Origin: Methanobrevibacter olleyae
GTDB lineage: Archaea; Methanobacteriota; Methanobacteria; Methanobacteriales; Methanobacteriaceae
Direction of reading: 5' to 3'
NCBI RefSeq assembly: GCF_900114585.1
Contig: NZ_FOTL01000001.1
Coordinates: 1 to 64,000, forward strand
Length of the DNA stretch: 64,000 nt
Part shown: one piece after another, positions 8,718 to 17,846 of the stretch
Layout: each line of letters starts with the position of its first letter
Numbering within the stretch: position 1 is the first letter of the stretch
Program-made: the position numbers and the translations under genes
The notes under the pieces: model-generated
Told to the model about the DNA's origin: nothing
Seen by the model: only the letters and a program-made list of their open reading frames with translations
Database searches by the model: none

Positions 8718-10160
8718 ATGAGTGAGTATGTGCGATTTATACAGAGGATAGGTTTAGTGGGATTAACCAATATTTTAATCTCCCTAAGTAGTCTTATTTT
8801 CATACCTATTATTACAAAATCCTTTACCACAGCAGAATATGGCATGTGGGCACAAGTAAATACAACAATCGCACTGGTTCCAAATATTGCCAATTTAGGC
8901 CTTCCATACACAATGGTAAGATTCTTATCTGCAGAAAAGGATAAAGAAAAGATAAAAGATTCTTTTTATCCAATGATTAGCCTAACATTTATTTCAACAA
9001 TAATCCTATGTACACTTTTCTTAATATTTGGAAATATTATTGCAGATACACTATTTAATGGAAGTATGCAAGTATTATACATTACAACTGCAATTTCCTT
9101 CTTTGCATCTATGAATTTAATGTTAATTACTTTCTTTAGAACTTTCCAGCAAATGAAAAGATACTCATTATTCTTAGTTTTCCAAAGTTATATAGGAGTC
9201 TTTGTAAGTATTTACCTTACATATGCAGGTTATAATATTGAAACTGTTGTACTTGGTCTTTTAACAGGTTATGCTACAGTGTTTATTATGATGGCATTCT
9301 TAATTCTTAGATATCTTGGAATTGGATTTGGAAAATGGTCTAATTTAAAAGAGCAACTTGCATTTGCTATACCCACTATCCCAAGTAATGTATCTAGTTG
9401 GGTGGTTGATTCAAGTGATAAATATGTTATTGGTATCCTTATAGGATCTGTTGCTGTAGGATGTTATTCACCAGGATATGCATTAGGAAGTATATTACTA
9501 ATGTTTCTCTCTCCCTTTGCTGTACTACTTCCTGCAATTTTACCAGAACATTATGAAAAAGGAGATCTTGCTGAGGTAGATAAATATCTTAGTTACTCTA
9601 TGAAATACTACCTACTCTTAACTGTTCCAGCAGGAGTAGGTATGAGTGTACTTTCTAAGCCATTATTATATATTATAACAACTCCAGAAATCGCTCTTGG
9701 AGGTTATATGGTAACTCCATTTGTCTGTCTAGGGGCAATATTTATGGGAATCTATGGAATTATTAATAATATTCTTATTTTAGAAAAAAATACAATGATC
9801 CTTGGTAAATTGTGGATTTTTGTAGCTATTTCAAATATAGTTCTTAATTTATTACTTGTACCCTATTTAAACATTCTTGGAGCAGCTATTGCTACACTTT
9901 TATCCTATATTATTGCTTTTAGTGTAACAACTATTGCAAGTAGTAAAACTATGAAATTATCATTTAATATTAAAGATATACTAAAAATAGTTATTGCTTC
10001 AGCGATTATGGGAGTTGTAGTTTATAATATGAAACCAGATGGAATTATTAATGTTCTGATATCCATCCTCGTAGGTGTAATTGTATACTTCGCCATCATC
10101 TTCATTTTAAAAGCAGTGACAAGGAAAGAAATTGCAATCTTTAAAGATTTACTTCATTAA
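8718..10160 (+). CDS. Polysaccharide flippase (Wzx/MATE-like, MOP superfamily)
   Basis: 480 residues with about 12-14 hydrophobic segments across the whole chain. The N-terminus, IGLVGLTNILISLSSLIFIP then TTAEYGMWAQ, is typical of oligosaccharide flippases, which move lipid-linked glycans across the membrane. The ATG abuts the stop of the preceding transferase (TAAATG), so translation is probably coupled. This is the last gene of the plus-strand operon that starts with the NeuA fusion. It is the likely exporter of the lipid-linked nonulosonate glycan (inference from position). Confidence 0.85.
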   Translation: MSEYVRFIQRIGLVGLTNILISLSSLIFIPIITKSFTTAEYGMWAQVNTTIALVPNIANLGLPYTMVRFLSAEKDKEKIKDSFYPMISLTFISTIILCTLFLIFGNIIADTLFNGSMQVLYITTAISFFASMNLMLITFFRTFQQMKRYSLFLVFQSYIGVFVSIYLTYAGYNIETVVLGLLTGYATVFIMMAFLILRYLGIGFGKWSNLKEQLAFAIPTIPSNVSSWVVDSSDKYVIGILIGSVAVGCYSPGYALGSILLMFLSPFAVLLPAILPEHYEKGDLAEVDKYLSYSMKYYLLLTVPAGVGMSVLSKPLLYIITTPEIALGGYMVTPFVCLGAIFMGIYGIINNILILEKNTMILGKLWIFVAISNIVLNLLLVPYLNILGAAIATLLSYIIAFSVTTIASSKTMKLSFNIKDILKIVIASAIMGVVVYNMKPDGIINVLISILVGVIVYFAIIFILKAVTRKEIAIFKDLLH

Positions 10161-10200
10161 ATTGAAGCTAAAATTAATTTAATCAAATGAAAATTCTAAT

Positions 10201-10380
10201 TAAAAAATAGATTAAATGAAATTAGTAAAAATAGAATAAATGAAATTAATGAAAAATATAATAAATGAAATTAGTAAAAATATAATAAATGAAATTAGTA
10301 AAAATATAATAAATGAAATTAATAAAAATATAATAAATGAAATTAGTAAAAATATAATAAATGAAATTAATGAAAAAAAG
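10201..10380 (+). repeat. 24-base tandem repeat after the flippase gene
   Basis: About seven copies of a 24-base unit, AATAAATGAAATTAGTAAAA plus a TATA-like tail, vary mainly at ATTAGT/ATTAAT. The array sits between convergent genes in the 285-base gap. It has no spacers of unique sequence, so it is not a CRISPR array. Confidence 0.8.
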
Positions 10381-10445
10381 TTTTAAAAAACATTAACAAT
10401 CAAATTATTTAATTAAAAATAATTAAATAATAGATTTAAATAGAA

Positions 10446-10952
10446 TTAATGGAATTTACCTTCTTTTTTTAACTTATCATAATGATCTTTATCTCTTGAA
10501 GAAAAGACTTTTGCAGGGTGACCTCCAGCAATTGCATATTTTGGAATGTTACTTACTACAACACTACCTGCTTGAATAATGGCTCCTTCACCAATAGTAA
10601 CACCGGGAAGTATAATTACACGATTTCCTAACCATACATTATCTTCAATAATCACATCTTTAGAAATAACAGTAGAATCATAAGGGATAGCTTTACCTTC
10701 GTAATTATGACTATCAGTAATTATCATACACTCAATTCCAGAATGAAAATTATCTCCAATAATCACATCAGCTGTTCCTTGAATTTTCATACCATTAAAG
10801 TTAACATTATTTCCTAAAGAAGTTTTAGGGGTAATATAAGAATAATTGTTAACTCTTAAATCATATCCACATGATTTAGATACTCTTTTTACTCTAAAAG
10901 TATAATATTCTCTTTTAATATTTTTAATAAAATTGAAGATATTTGAAATCAT
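10446..10952 (-). CDS. Left-handed beta-helix acyltransferase (maltose/galactoside acetyltransferase-like)
   Basis: 168 residues. After a basic N-terminus the protein shows hexapeptide repeats such as IIGDNF, VIIEDNVWLGNRVIILPGV and TIGEGAIIQAGSVV, then IAGGHPAKV, the standard end of this family. The probable catalytic His is in TDSHNY. Such enzymes O-acetylate sugars using acetyl-CoA. The position between two glycan operons suggests modification of a surface glycan (inference). ATG 10952 is preceded by GTGATT. Confidence 0.8.
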   Translation of the reverse strand: MISNIFNFIKNIKREYYTFRVKRVSKSCGYDLRVNNYSYITPKTSLGNNVNFNGMKIQGTADVIIGDNFHSGIECMIITDSHNYEGKAIPYDSTVISKDVIIEDNVWLGNRVIILPGVTIGEGAIIQAGSVVVSNIPKYAIAGGHPAKVFSSRDKDHYDKLKKEGKFH

Positions 10953-11048
10953 ATAATCACGAGATAAATTAATATATAAATAAAGTTCTTAAAAAAATAA
11001 AAAATAGCTGTTTTAAAAAATAAATAAAAAAAGTGAAAAATTAAATTA

Positions 11049-13094
11049 TTATACTACAGAACAATCTGTAGAATAATAAGATAGAAGTCTTGCTATTTTA
11101 GCAACAGTTAATTCATCAATTCTTCTTTGGCCACGAATCATTTTATTAAATAATTCATCAATAAACAAGTCTTCATTTGTAAGAATAACATTTAAAATAG
11201 CTAAATCATCATTTACAAAACCTATAAGAGGTTCAATATAAATACCGCTAAATCCTTTATTATCTAAGAAAATAGCTAAGTCTTCATTTAATTCTAAAGC
11301 TTTACGTTTTATTTGACTATTATTTACAAAATGAATTTCCTCATTACCAAATTGGAACCTTGATTGATTATCATCATAATCAGTTTGAAGTTCTAAAGTA
11401 TTTTTCCTATCCATATAATTTTGAATGGAAGCAGAATCATTTACCATTGCATCAGTTTCATTATCTGATTTTACTTTATTTTTATACTCCTTTGAATCGT
11501 ATCTTTTAGATAGAATAGTAAATAATCCAGTTGGTCCAACAACTACATGGTTAATAATATCTTTAGATTGTGGTGGTTGAACTGCATAGAATACATAAAA
11601 ATCACTTGGAAGAGCAAGTAATCTTTCACGAATGATTCTTCCACGAGCAATATAATTATTAAAAGTGTATTTTTTATAAATACCAAAACTTAAAATAAGA
11701 ATACCTAGCGCTACAGTAATTAATACATACCATATTCCACTTACAAAGAAATAATAAGCAGCAAAAACAATTAAAACAAATGCTCCCATCAATATATAAA
11801 CATCTGCATAGGTTTTTTTAGGTTCATATGCTCTATTTTGAGATTTCATTAGATCAATTGTTGCTTGATTAACTAAAGCATCATCTTCACCTGCAGTTAA
11901 GTTGCCACGTTTAACACTTTCTTCACCTTTTTTAATTAAACGTTTAACAGAGCTCTCTTTATAAAATTCTTTGTCCATTGATTTAATATAATCATCTTTA
12001 AGAATATCTATTATAAATACATAATATTTATATCTGGCAAGTTTAAATGCCTCATATTCCTCAGGACTATCGAAAACCATTTCATTTTGAACTCTTGAGA
12101 ATAATTTTTGGTCTTCTTCAGATAATTCTTGTCTTCCTAAAGAAACTGGTGATTCTGGCAATTCATCTTCTGGGATATCTGTCACTTCAACTAGCCTAGC
12201 TTCTTGGCTTTCAAGTTCCTCTGCATATTGGTAAATATCACTACCATCATAATTTGATTTATATGCAAAACCAGAAGAAATGTCTCTTGAAGTTTCCATA
12301 TGTCTTTTTTCTGCATGAATAGGAACTATATCATCACTATCTCCTAATGAAGAATCATATATAGAACCATAGGAAATCATTTCCCCCTCATCATAATTAG
12401 ATTCTAATGTATCTACATCAGGTAAAGCTGATTCAGTTTCATAATAATAATCACTATCTAAATATTCATCACTTTGAGCATTAAGCTCTCTATGAATAGG
12501 AACAATCTCATCTAAACCATCATCAAAATTAGCTTCAGCATGAATAGGAACAATCTCATCTAAACCATCATCAAAATTAGCTTCAGCATGAATTGGTATG
12601 ATTTCATCAACTTCAGACTCTGCATAAATAGGAACAATCTCATCAACTTGAGACTCTGCATGAATAGGAACAATCTCATCAACTTGAGACTCTGCATGAA
12701 TAGGAACAATCTCATCGATTTCAGTTTCATCATCAATAACTATGTTTTCAGTGAGTGGGTTATCTATAAAATTAGTAGAAGTAGTAGAATAGGTTGATGT
12801 AGAATCCATATTTGAAACATAATCTAAAGATCCTCCACAACTATTACATTCAAATTCATTTATATCATCATCTTCAGTTAATTGATATTTTAATCCGCAA
12901 TTTGTACAATAAACAACTATTGAATTAGAAACATTCTGCGAATTATAATCTGAGGAAACTCCTTTTTCATTATTTGAGAAATTTTCAAATTCCTCTAGAT
13001 TTCCAGAACAAACAGAACATTCAAATGCATTAATATCATCTTCATCATCTAGTTGATATTTTGCACCACAGTTCTTACAAACTACCACTTTCAT
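11049..13094 (-). CDS. Zinc-ribbon membrane protein with PIHAE repeats and a degenerate NERD-like domain
   Basis: About 681 residues, not a recognised named protein. Two zinc ribbons open the chain (CKNCGAKYQL with CSVCSG; CTNCGLKYQL with CNSCGG). An acidic region from about residue 120 to 260 carries repeated DEIVPIHAE units. Two membrane helices follow (roughly residues 425-475). Then NHVVVGPTGLFTI resembles the core of NERD domains but lacks the usual acidic catalytic residues. ATG 13094 is chosen over TTG 13109 because GTAGGGAT is placed correctly before it. The function is unknown; a membrane-anchored scaffold or sensor with the repeats facing the cytosol is possible. Confidence 0.6.
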   Translation of the reverse strand: MKVVVCKNCGAKYQLDDEDDINAFECSVCSGNLEEFENFSNNEKGVSSDYNSQNVSNSIVVYCTNCGLKYQLTEDDDINEFECNSCGGSLDYVSNMDSTSTYSTTSTNFIDNPLTENIVIDDETEIDEIVPIHAESQVDEIVPIHAESQVDEIVPIYAESEVDEIIPIHAEANFDDGLDEIVPIHAEANFDDGLDEIVPIHRELNAQSDEYLDSDYYYETESALPDVDTLESNYDEGEMISYGSIYDSSLGDSDDIVPIHAEKRHMETSRDISSGFAYKSNYDGSDIYQYAEELESQEARLVEVTDIPEDELPESPVSLGRQELSEEDQKLFSRVQNEMVFDSPEEYEAFKLARYKYYVFIIDILKDDYIKSMDKEFYKESSVKRLIKKGEESVKRGNLTAGEDDALVNQATIDLMKSQNRAYEPKKTYADVYILMGAFVLIVFAAYYFFVSGIWYVLITVALGILILSFGIYKKYTFNNYIARGRIIRERLLALPSDFYVFYAVQPPQSKDIINHVVVGPTGLFTILSKRYDSKEYKNKVKSDNETDAMVNDSASIQNYMDRKNTLELQTDYDDNQSRFQFGNEEIHFVNNSQIKRKALELNEDLAIFLDNKGFSGIYIEPLIGFVNDDLAILNVILTNEDLFIDELFNKMIRGQRRIDELTVAKIARLLSYYSTDCSVV
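12481..12716 (-). repeat. In-gene repeats encoding DEIVPIHAE units
   Basis: Units of about 36 and 54 bases with the core GAATAGGAACAATCTCATC (plus-strand reading) occur seven times, plus a distant copy near 12317. All copies keep the coding frame. The reading frame seen on the opposite strand here is a by-product of this repetition. Confidence 0.8.
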
Positions 13095-13443
13095 CTTATC
13101 CCTACTCAATTTGATTAATAATCTTAGATTTAATTAAAAAGTTTAATCGAAAAAATAATTAAAAAGATTACTTTATTAAATAAATATTAATATAATCTTT
13201 ATAATTTATTAGATTTAAACATTATGTATTTATTTAATCAGAAAAATAATATTCTTTAGATTAAAATTTAAAAATTTAAAAAAATATTGATTAAATTATA
13301 AAAAGAATAAGGTAAAAATAGATTTTAAAGAAATAATTATTTTAAAATGAATAAAAAACAATAGAACAGCAAAAAATATTAAAAAATAATAAACAGCACA
13401 AAAAAGCATGCCAAAAATAAAAAAAAGCATTTAAAAAAGTTTC
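13095..13443. other. Non-coding spacer upstream of the zinc-ribbon gene
   Basis: 349 bases of A/T-rich DNA between two minus-strand genes. Near 13391-13440, on the minus strand just after the GT4 stop, there are several T runs that could end transcription, but no strong stem. The zinc-ribbon gene promoter should lie at about 13120-13260. No gene is seen. Confidence 0.4.
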
Positions 13444-14643
13444 TTAAATAAATTTCTTATAAATTTCTAAAATTTGATTATTAATTATATCCCAATTATA
13501 TTTCTCTTTGATAAGTTTTTTGCCATTTTCACCATATAATTTAGACAAACCCTCATCAAATAATATTTCTTGAATAGCAATTCTTAAAGAATCTTTATCA
13601 TAATCACAAGCTAGACCAACATTTTCATCAACCCAGTTATGAATATGATTGTTTTTTGTTAAAACTAATGGTTTAGAACATGCCATTGCTTCAAGGCCAC
13701 TTGTTGTAAAAGATTCATATTTAGAAGGCATGACAAATAAATCACAATCAACTAAAGCTTCTTGTTTTTCTTCTTTATATAATGGACCTGTAATAATTAG
13801 ATTTTCTTCAAGAGAATATCCTTTAATCTTTTCTTCTAATTTAGATAAATAACCATCATCAGGACCGACAATAGCTAATTTAATTCTTTTACCATTATTT
13901 TTATTATCTTTATTATCACCATTTAAATGAATTAAATCATTAAATGCATCAATTAATAAATCAAGCCCTTTAATTTCATGAATTCTACCTACAAAAAGAA
14001 TTAATTTATCCCCCTCATCAATATCGAATCTAGATCTAAATTTACCGTAATCCGGAAGAGTTTCATACTCTTCTAAATTTATTCCTAGTGGAACAATCTC
14101 AATTTTATCCTCATCAATACCCATTTTTAAATATTGCTGCTTTTCTACTTCACTAAGTGCAAATACGCAAGATGCATTATGAAGGATTTTAAATCCGAAT
14201 ATTTTATCAAAAAGATTTTTTAAACCTTCTTTTTGGAAAAAAGGAAGTACAGAGCCGTGAGCTTGTACAATGTATGGAATATTATTACGACGAGCAAAAT
14301 AACTTACAATAATAGCTAAGGTCTGTCTATGTTCATGAATATGTATTATATCATAGCTTTTTATATCCATTCTAATCTTAAAAGGAGCAGATAAAGGAGT
14401 ATCTAACATAGTAGAAAGTTTAAATTTATTAGATAAATTTTTAAAGTAATCGACTTTAATTCCATTAACATCTACATCATATCGGCCATTTAAGAATTTT
14501 AATCTTTCTTTACATGAATCTGAGCTAATAACTTTAATATCATTATCAATGCTCTGTTTAGATGCAATCTGATAACTTGCATTAACTACTCCCCCTGCAG
14601 ATAAACAAGGATAAAAGAAATGGGCAACATGTAAAATTTTCAT
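13444..14643 (-). CDS. Glycosyltransferase family 4
   Basis: About 399 residues. The N-terminus MKILHVAHFFYPCLSAGGVV and the C-terminal domain with LFVGRIHEIKGLDLLIDAF, DLFVMPSKYESFTTSGLEAM are the classic GT4 layout (GT-B fold, EX7E-type acidic site). Start: an in-frame TTG exists at 14673, but ATG 14643 is chosen since AAGGTGA lies five bases before it. It is the last glycan gene of the minus-strand series after the GT-C protein. Its acceptor and donor sugars are unknown. Confidence 0.88.
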   Translation of the reverse strand: MKILHVAHFFYPCLSAGGVVNASYQIASKQSIDNDIKVISSDSCKERLKFLNGRYDVDVNGIKVDYFKNLSNKFKLSTMLDTPLSAPFKIRMDIKSYDIIHIHEHRQTLAIIVSYFARRNNIPYIVQAHGSVLPFFQKEGLKNLFDKIFGFKILHNASCVFALSEVEKQQYLKMGIDEDKIEIVPLGINLEEYETLPDYGKFRSRFDIDEGDKLILFVGRIHEIKGLDLLIDAFNDLIHLNGDNKDNKNNGKRIKLAIVGPDDGYLSKLEEKIKGYSLEENLIITGPLYKEEKQEALVDCDLFVMPSKYESFTTSGLEAMACSKPLVLTKNNHIHNWVDENVGLACDYDKDSLRIAIQEILFDEGLSKLYGENGKKLIKEKYNWDIINNQILEIYKKFI

Positions 14644-14711
14644 AAAATTCACCTTCGTTAAAACTAAATCCAATTAATTAAATTCATAGAATAGACAATA
14701 TTCCATAAATT

Positions 14712-14801
14712 AAAATAAAAAACTAAATCAAAATTAATTAATCCTCTCATATAATACTAAAATAAAAAACTAAATCAAAATTAATTAATCCTCTCATATA
14801 A
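14712..14801 (-). repeat. 47-base direct repeat copying the 3' end of the GT-C gene
   Basis: AAAATAAAAAACTAAATCAA starts at 14712 and again at 14759, with 47 bases between copies. The copy at 14759 holds the last codons (YERIN) and stop of the gene at 14781. The other copy downstream holds the same codons again. Confidence 0.8.
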
Positions 14802-16745
14802 ATACAAACCATTTTTATTATAAATCATAGTATAATTTTCTAGCTTAAAATTATCATCCGAAATATAATAATCAATATCGCTTGATTCTAAGAAACTTAA
14901 TTGATTATCTGTTAATGGAATAGTGTACATTTTTAAAAACCAATTATAAGACCTCTGATTAAATACTGCAACATCTTTTGAAGCATAATTTGAATCATAC
15001 TGGATTAAATAATCTGCAATCACTTTATTTTTATTAAAATCTTCCTTTAAGTGAACAGTTGAAGGAAATGTAAATGCAGAGAATATGCAAAATATTATTA
15101 AAATTATTGGAATAATATTTAAAAGATTCTTTTTCTTAAACTCAAAAAACTTAAATCTAGAAGCGAAATCTAATATCCCATTAATAGCAAAAATTACAAA
15201 GTAAATAAAAGCTGGAAATACAGTTATAATATATCTATTTACCTTAATATTCAAAAATGTAAAAAAGATAAAGTAAACTAAAAACCATGCTAAGAATAAA
15301 ATATTTGAGGAATATAATTCTCTATTAATATCATTTTTCTTTAAGAATGCAAACAGAATAACTAAATCAACTAATAAAATAGTTATTGTTATAATTGAAT
15401 TTATCTTAAAACTTAAAATTGAGATAAATAATAATAAAACAAATAAAATACCTACAAAATACTTAAAATATTTTTTTATATATTTATTGTTCAATCCATT
15501 AAACTCTCTTAATTCATTATCACTTTTTAAATCTTTATCACTTAGTCCATTAAACTCTTTCAATTCATTATCACTTTTTAAATCTTTATCACTTAGTCCA
15601 TTAAACTCTTTCAATTCATTATCACTTTTTAATTCACAATTTAACTTGTTTTCCCTAAGATTATCAAACCTAAAATCCTTTTTTCTTTTGCTATTAAATA
15701 AATTATATATAAATAAGAAAATTCCAATAGCAAATAGTCCAATTAGCAAATATGATACATAGTTTGAGCCAAATAATATAGGTATTACTCCATCAAATTT
15801 TACATTATCTGAAAATAAGAAATTTGGAAAATCATGAAGATAGAAAAACGTATCATTTGTATAGGCATTATCAATAATTTCTCCTTTAGAACCTGAAGCA
15901 AATGTAGAAGTTTGAGTTAAAAATGACAAATTAGAGCCATAATTTAAAATTGAAGCTGAGAATAGAATTATTAAAATTAAGGCTAAAATGCAAGATTTTA
16001 ATATATTTCTAAATTCTTCACTTTTTAGGTATAATCTAATTTTTAGAAAAAATTCTTCTCTATTTAAAAATAATAAATCTAAATTACTAAAGAAATCATG
16101 ATAAGAAATATAATATAATACTATCAAAGGTAATAAAAATAATGCTGTATAACGTGTGAAAATAGCTAAAACTAATAAAGGAATTGCAACTTTATAATAT
16201 TTTGAATCTTCATCAATAGCAAGAAGTGTGAAAATAATTACCCATATAGATAAAGCAGCTGCAGGTACATCTAATGTCCCATTTGCCCACCAAAGTAAAT
16301 TAAGAGAGAAACTGCCAAAAAGAAATGCACCACAAAGAGATAATAAAGAACTAAACTTATTCTTTAGAAGTACATAGATGCCAATATTTCCAAAAATACA
16401 GAAAACGCCAGTTACTAAGTAAAGAGATATTTCAGATAAAAAGCCCAGTCTAAATAAAATAGATGTTAAAAAGCAGATGAAAGGAGCCAAATACAAATAT
16501 AAAATACTGGAAGAATAGCCTGCAAAAACCAATGAATTAGATAAATAAATAAAAACATCTGAACAATATATTCCAATATATTCGTTAAGATTTATAAGGA
16601 CATATGTAATGAGAATACTGAAAACTGTTAAAATAAATAAATATAAAAAATCATTTCTAGAGATATTCAAATCCTCAAAAACACTTTTAAAAGCCATTTT
16701 AACACTATTCCCATCACTATTGTTCCAATTTAAATATGATAACAT
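14781..16745 (-). CDS. GT-C membrane glycosyltransferase (PMT/ArnT-like)
   Basis: Up to 654 residues, a polytopic membrane protein with about 11-13 hydrophobic segments. The first extracellular loop carries DVFIYL, and LDVPAAALSIW and FTRYTALFLLPL fit the lipid-phosphosugar dependent GT39-like group. A hydrophilic cytosolic loop near residues 370-425 holds a 17-residue unit (ELKEFNGLSDKDLKSDN) repeated three times. Start is uncertain: ATG 16745 gives the longest frame but lacks a ribosome binding site; ATG 16697 is an alternative. It lies 22 bases after ubiA. It probably attaches a sugar to lipid-linked glycan or protein outside the cell. Confidence 0.72.
   Translation of the reverse strand: MLSYLNWNNSDGNSVKMAFKSVFEDLNISRNDFLYLFILTVFSILITYVLINLNEYIGIYCSDVFIYLSNSLVFAGYSSSILYLYLAPFICFLTSILFRLGFLSEISLYLVTGVFCIFGNIGIYVLLKNKFSSLLSLCGAFLFGSFSLNLLWWANGTLDVPAAALSIWVIIFTLLAIDEDSKYYKVAIPLLVLAIFTRYTALFLLPLIVLYYISYHDFFSNLDLLFLNREEFFLKIRLYLKSEEFRNILKSCILALILIILFSASILNYGSNLSFLTQTSTFASGSKGEIIDNAYTNDTFFYLHDFPNFLFSDNVKFDGVIPILFGSNYVSYLLIGLFAIGIFLFIYNLFNSKRKKDFRFDNLRENKLNCELKSDNELKEFNGLSDKDLKSDNELKEFNGLSDKDLKSDNELREFNGLNNKYIKKYFKYFVGILFVLLLFISILSFKINSIITITILLVDLVILFAFLKKNDINRELYSSNILFLAWFLVYFIFFTFLNIKVNRYIITVFPAFIYFVIFAINGILDFASRFKFFEFKKKNLLNIIPIILIIFCIFSAFTFPSTVHLKEDFNKNKVIADYLIQYDSNYASKDVAVFNQRSYNWFLKMYTIPLTDNQLSFLESSDIDYYISDDNFKLENYTMIYNKNGLYLYERIN
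15487..15640 (-). repeat. 51-base in-frame triple repeat in the GT-C gene
   Basis: Three tandem 51-base units encode the 17-residue repeat in a predicted cytosolic loop. Two units are nearly identical and the third is slightly diverged. Unit length preserves the frame. Confidence 0.8.
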
Positions 16746-16767
16746 TATTTAAAAACTATTCTAAAAA

Positions 16768-17640
16768 CTATACAAAATTAAAAAAATTAAAAGATCCTAC
16801 TACAAATGCTAGAAAACTAATTAACATAGCTATTTTTAGATTTTTAGAAACTTTTGTACATGTTTCTTCAGAAGGATTTAATTTTAAACTATATGCACTA
16901 TATAAAAAAATGACTATTGGAATAATCATAATAATCATATAAGAAATATTAAAAATTTTAAAAATATAAAGAATGGGACAGATTAAAGTTGTAGCAACGA
17001 TCAAAATAATTGATATAAATGAGGGAATTCTCTTGCCATATAAAATTGGAAAAGTTCTTGCACCCTCTAATTTATCACCTTCAATATCCTCCATATCTTT
17101 AACAATTTCACGAGCTAAAGTCATAAAAACAGCAAATAATCCTAAGTAAATTGAAATAAATAAAATATTTAATGACTCTGTAGCACAGGCTATGACAGTA
17201 CCTGCAATAACAAAGCAGAAGCCTGTTAAAATAGCAACAGTAATATTTCCTAGTAAAGGCATCACTTTAAGGTTTTTTGCATATAAATACATTATAATTA
17301 CTGCAGGAATAACAATTACAGAAGGCCAAATAGAATTTACCAAATAACTATCAATGATACTTAATATGATTCCAATTCCAAATAATAAATAAGAGTAATT
17401 TCTTGCATTTTTAAGACTAATTCTTCCTGATGGAATTGGACGATTAGGCTTGTTAATTTTATCTATTTTATAATCAAAAACATCATTAATAGTATTTCCT
17501 GCTCCAGTAGATACAAATACAATTAAAGCACAAAGTATTATAGCTAAATCATAATAATGACCAACAAACATCATCAAAATTACAGCAATAGCTGCCATAA
17601 TTGCATTTCCTGGACGAATTATTTCTAAATAAGCATTCAT
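16768..17640 (-). CDS. ubiA: UbiA prenyltransferase, probable digeranylgeranylglyceryl phosphate synthase
   Basis: About 290 residues with seven to nine membrane helices. The two Asp-rich motifs are clear: NDVFDYKIDKINKPNRPIPS near residue 53 and DMEDIEGDKLEGARTFP near residue 182. The first motif and size fit archaeal DGGGP synthase, which adds the second geranylgeranyl ether chain of membrane lipids. ATG 17640 is used rather than the GTG at 17652, because that GTG overlaps the TGAGGT binding site. It sits inside a glycosyltransferase series, so a role on a polyprenyl carrier cannot be ruled out. Confidence 0.82.
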   Translation of the reverse strand: MNAYLEIIRPGNAIMAAIAVILMMFVGHYYDLAIILCALIVFVSTGAGNTINDVFDYKIDKINKPNRPIPSGRISLKNARNYSYLLFGIGIILSIIDSYLVNSIWPSVIVIPAVIIMYLYAKNLKVMPLLGNITVAILTGFCFVIAGTVIACATESLNILFISIYLGLFAVFMTLAREIVKDMEDIEGDKLEGARTFPILYGKRIPSFISIILIVATTLICPILYIFKIFNISYMIIMIIPIVIFLYSAYSLKLNPSEETCTKVSKNLKIAMLISFLAFVVGSFNFFNFV

Positions 17641-17714
17641 ATAATACCTCACTATTTTCCAATATAAACTATATAACTTTATAAGTATAAATTTATTTAT
17701 TCTATCTATTATCT

Positions 17715-17846
17715 AAGTCATTGAATTAATCATTTTATTACTAAAGTCATTAAATTAATCTATCCATTATTAAAGTCAATGAATTAATCATTTTATTACT
17801 AAAGTCATTAAATTAATCTATCTATTATTAAAGTCATTTAACAAAT
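17715..17846 (-). repeat. 29-base tandem repeat running across a glycosyltransferase stop codon
   Basis: AAGTCA with conserved flanks recurs at 17715, 17744, 17773, 17802 and 17831, an exact 29-base period. The copy at 17831 lies inside the end of the upstream coding region (stop at 17818). The other copies fill the spacer before ubiA. Confidence 0.85.

Noticed and set aside
12588-12797. 69-codon plus-strand frame rich in RLCMNRNNLIN repeats
   Set aside because: It is the reverse reading of the PIHAE repeat region of the minus-strand gene; no ribosome binding site and no independent features.
15487-15762. Repetitive plus-strand frame with LFKSLSLSPLNSFNS units
   Set aside because: Antisense shadow of the 17-residue repeat in the GT-C gene.
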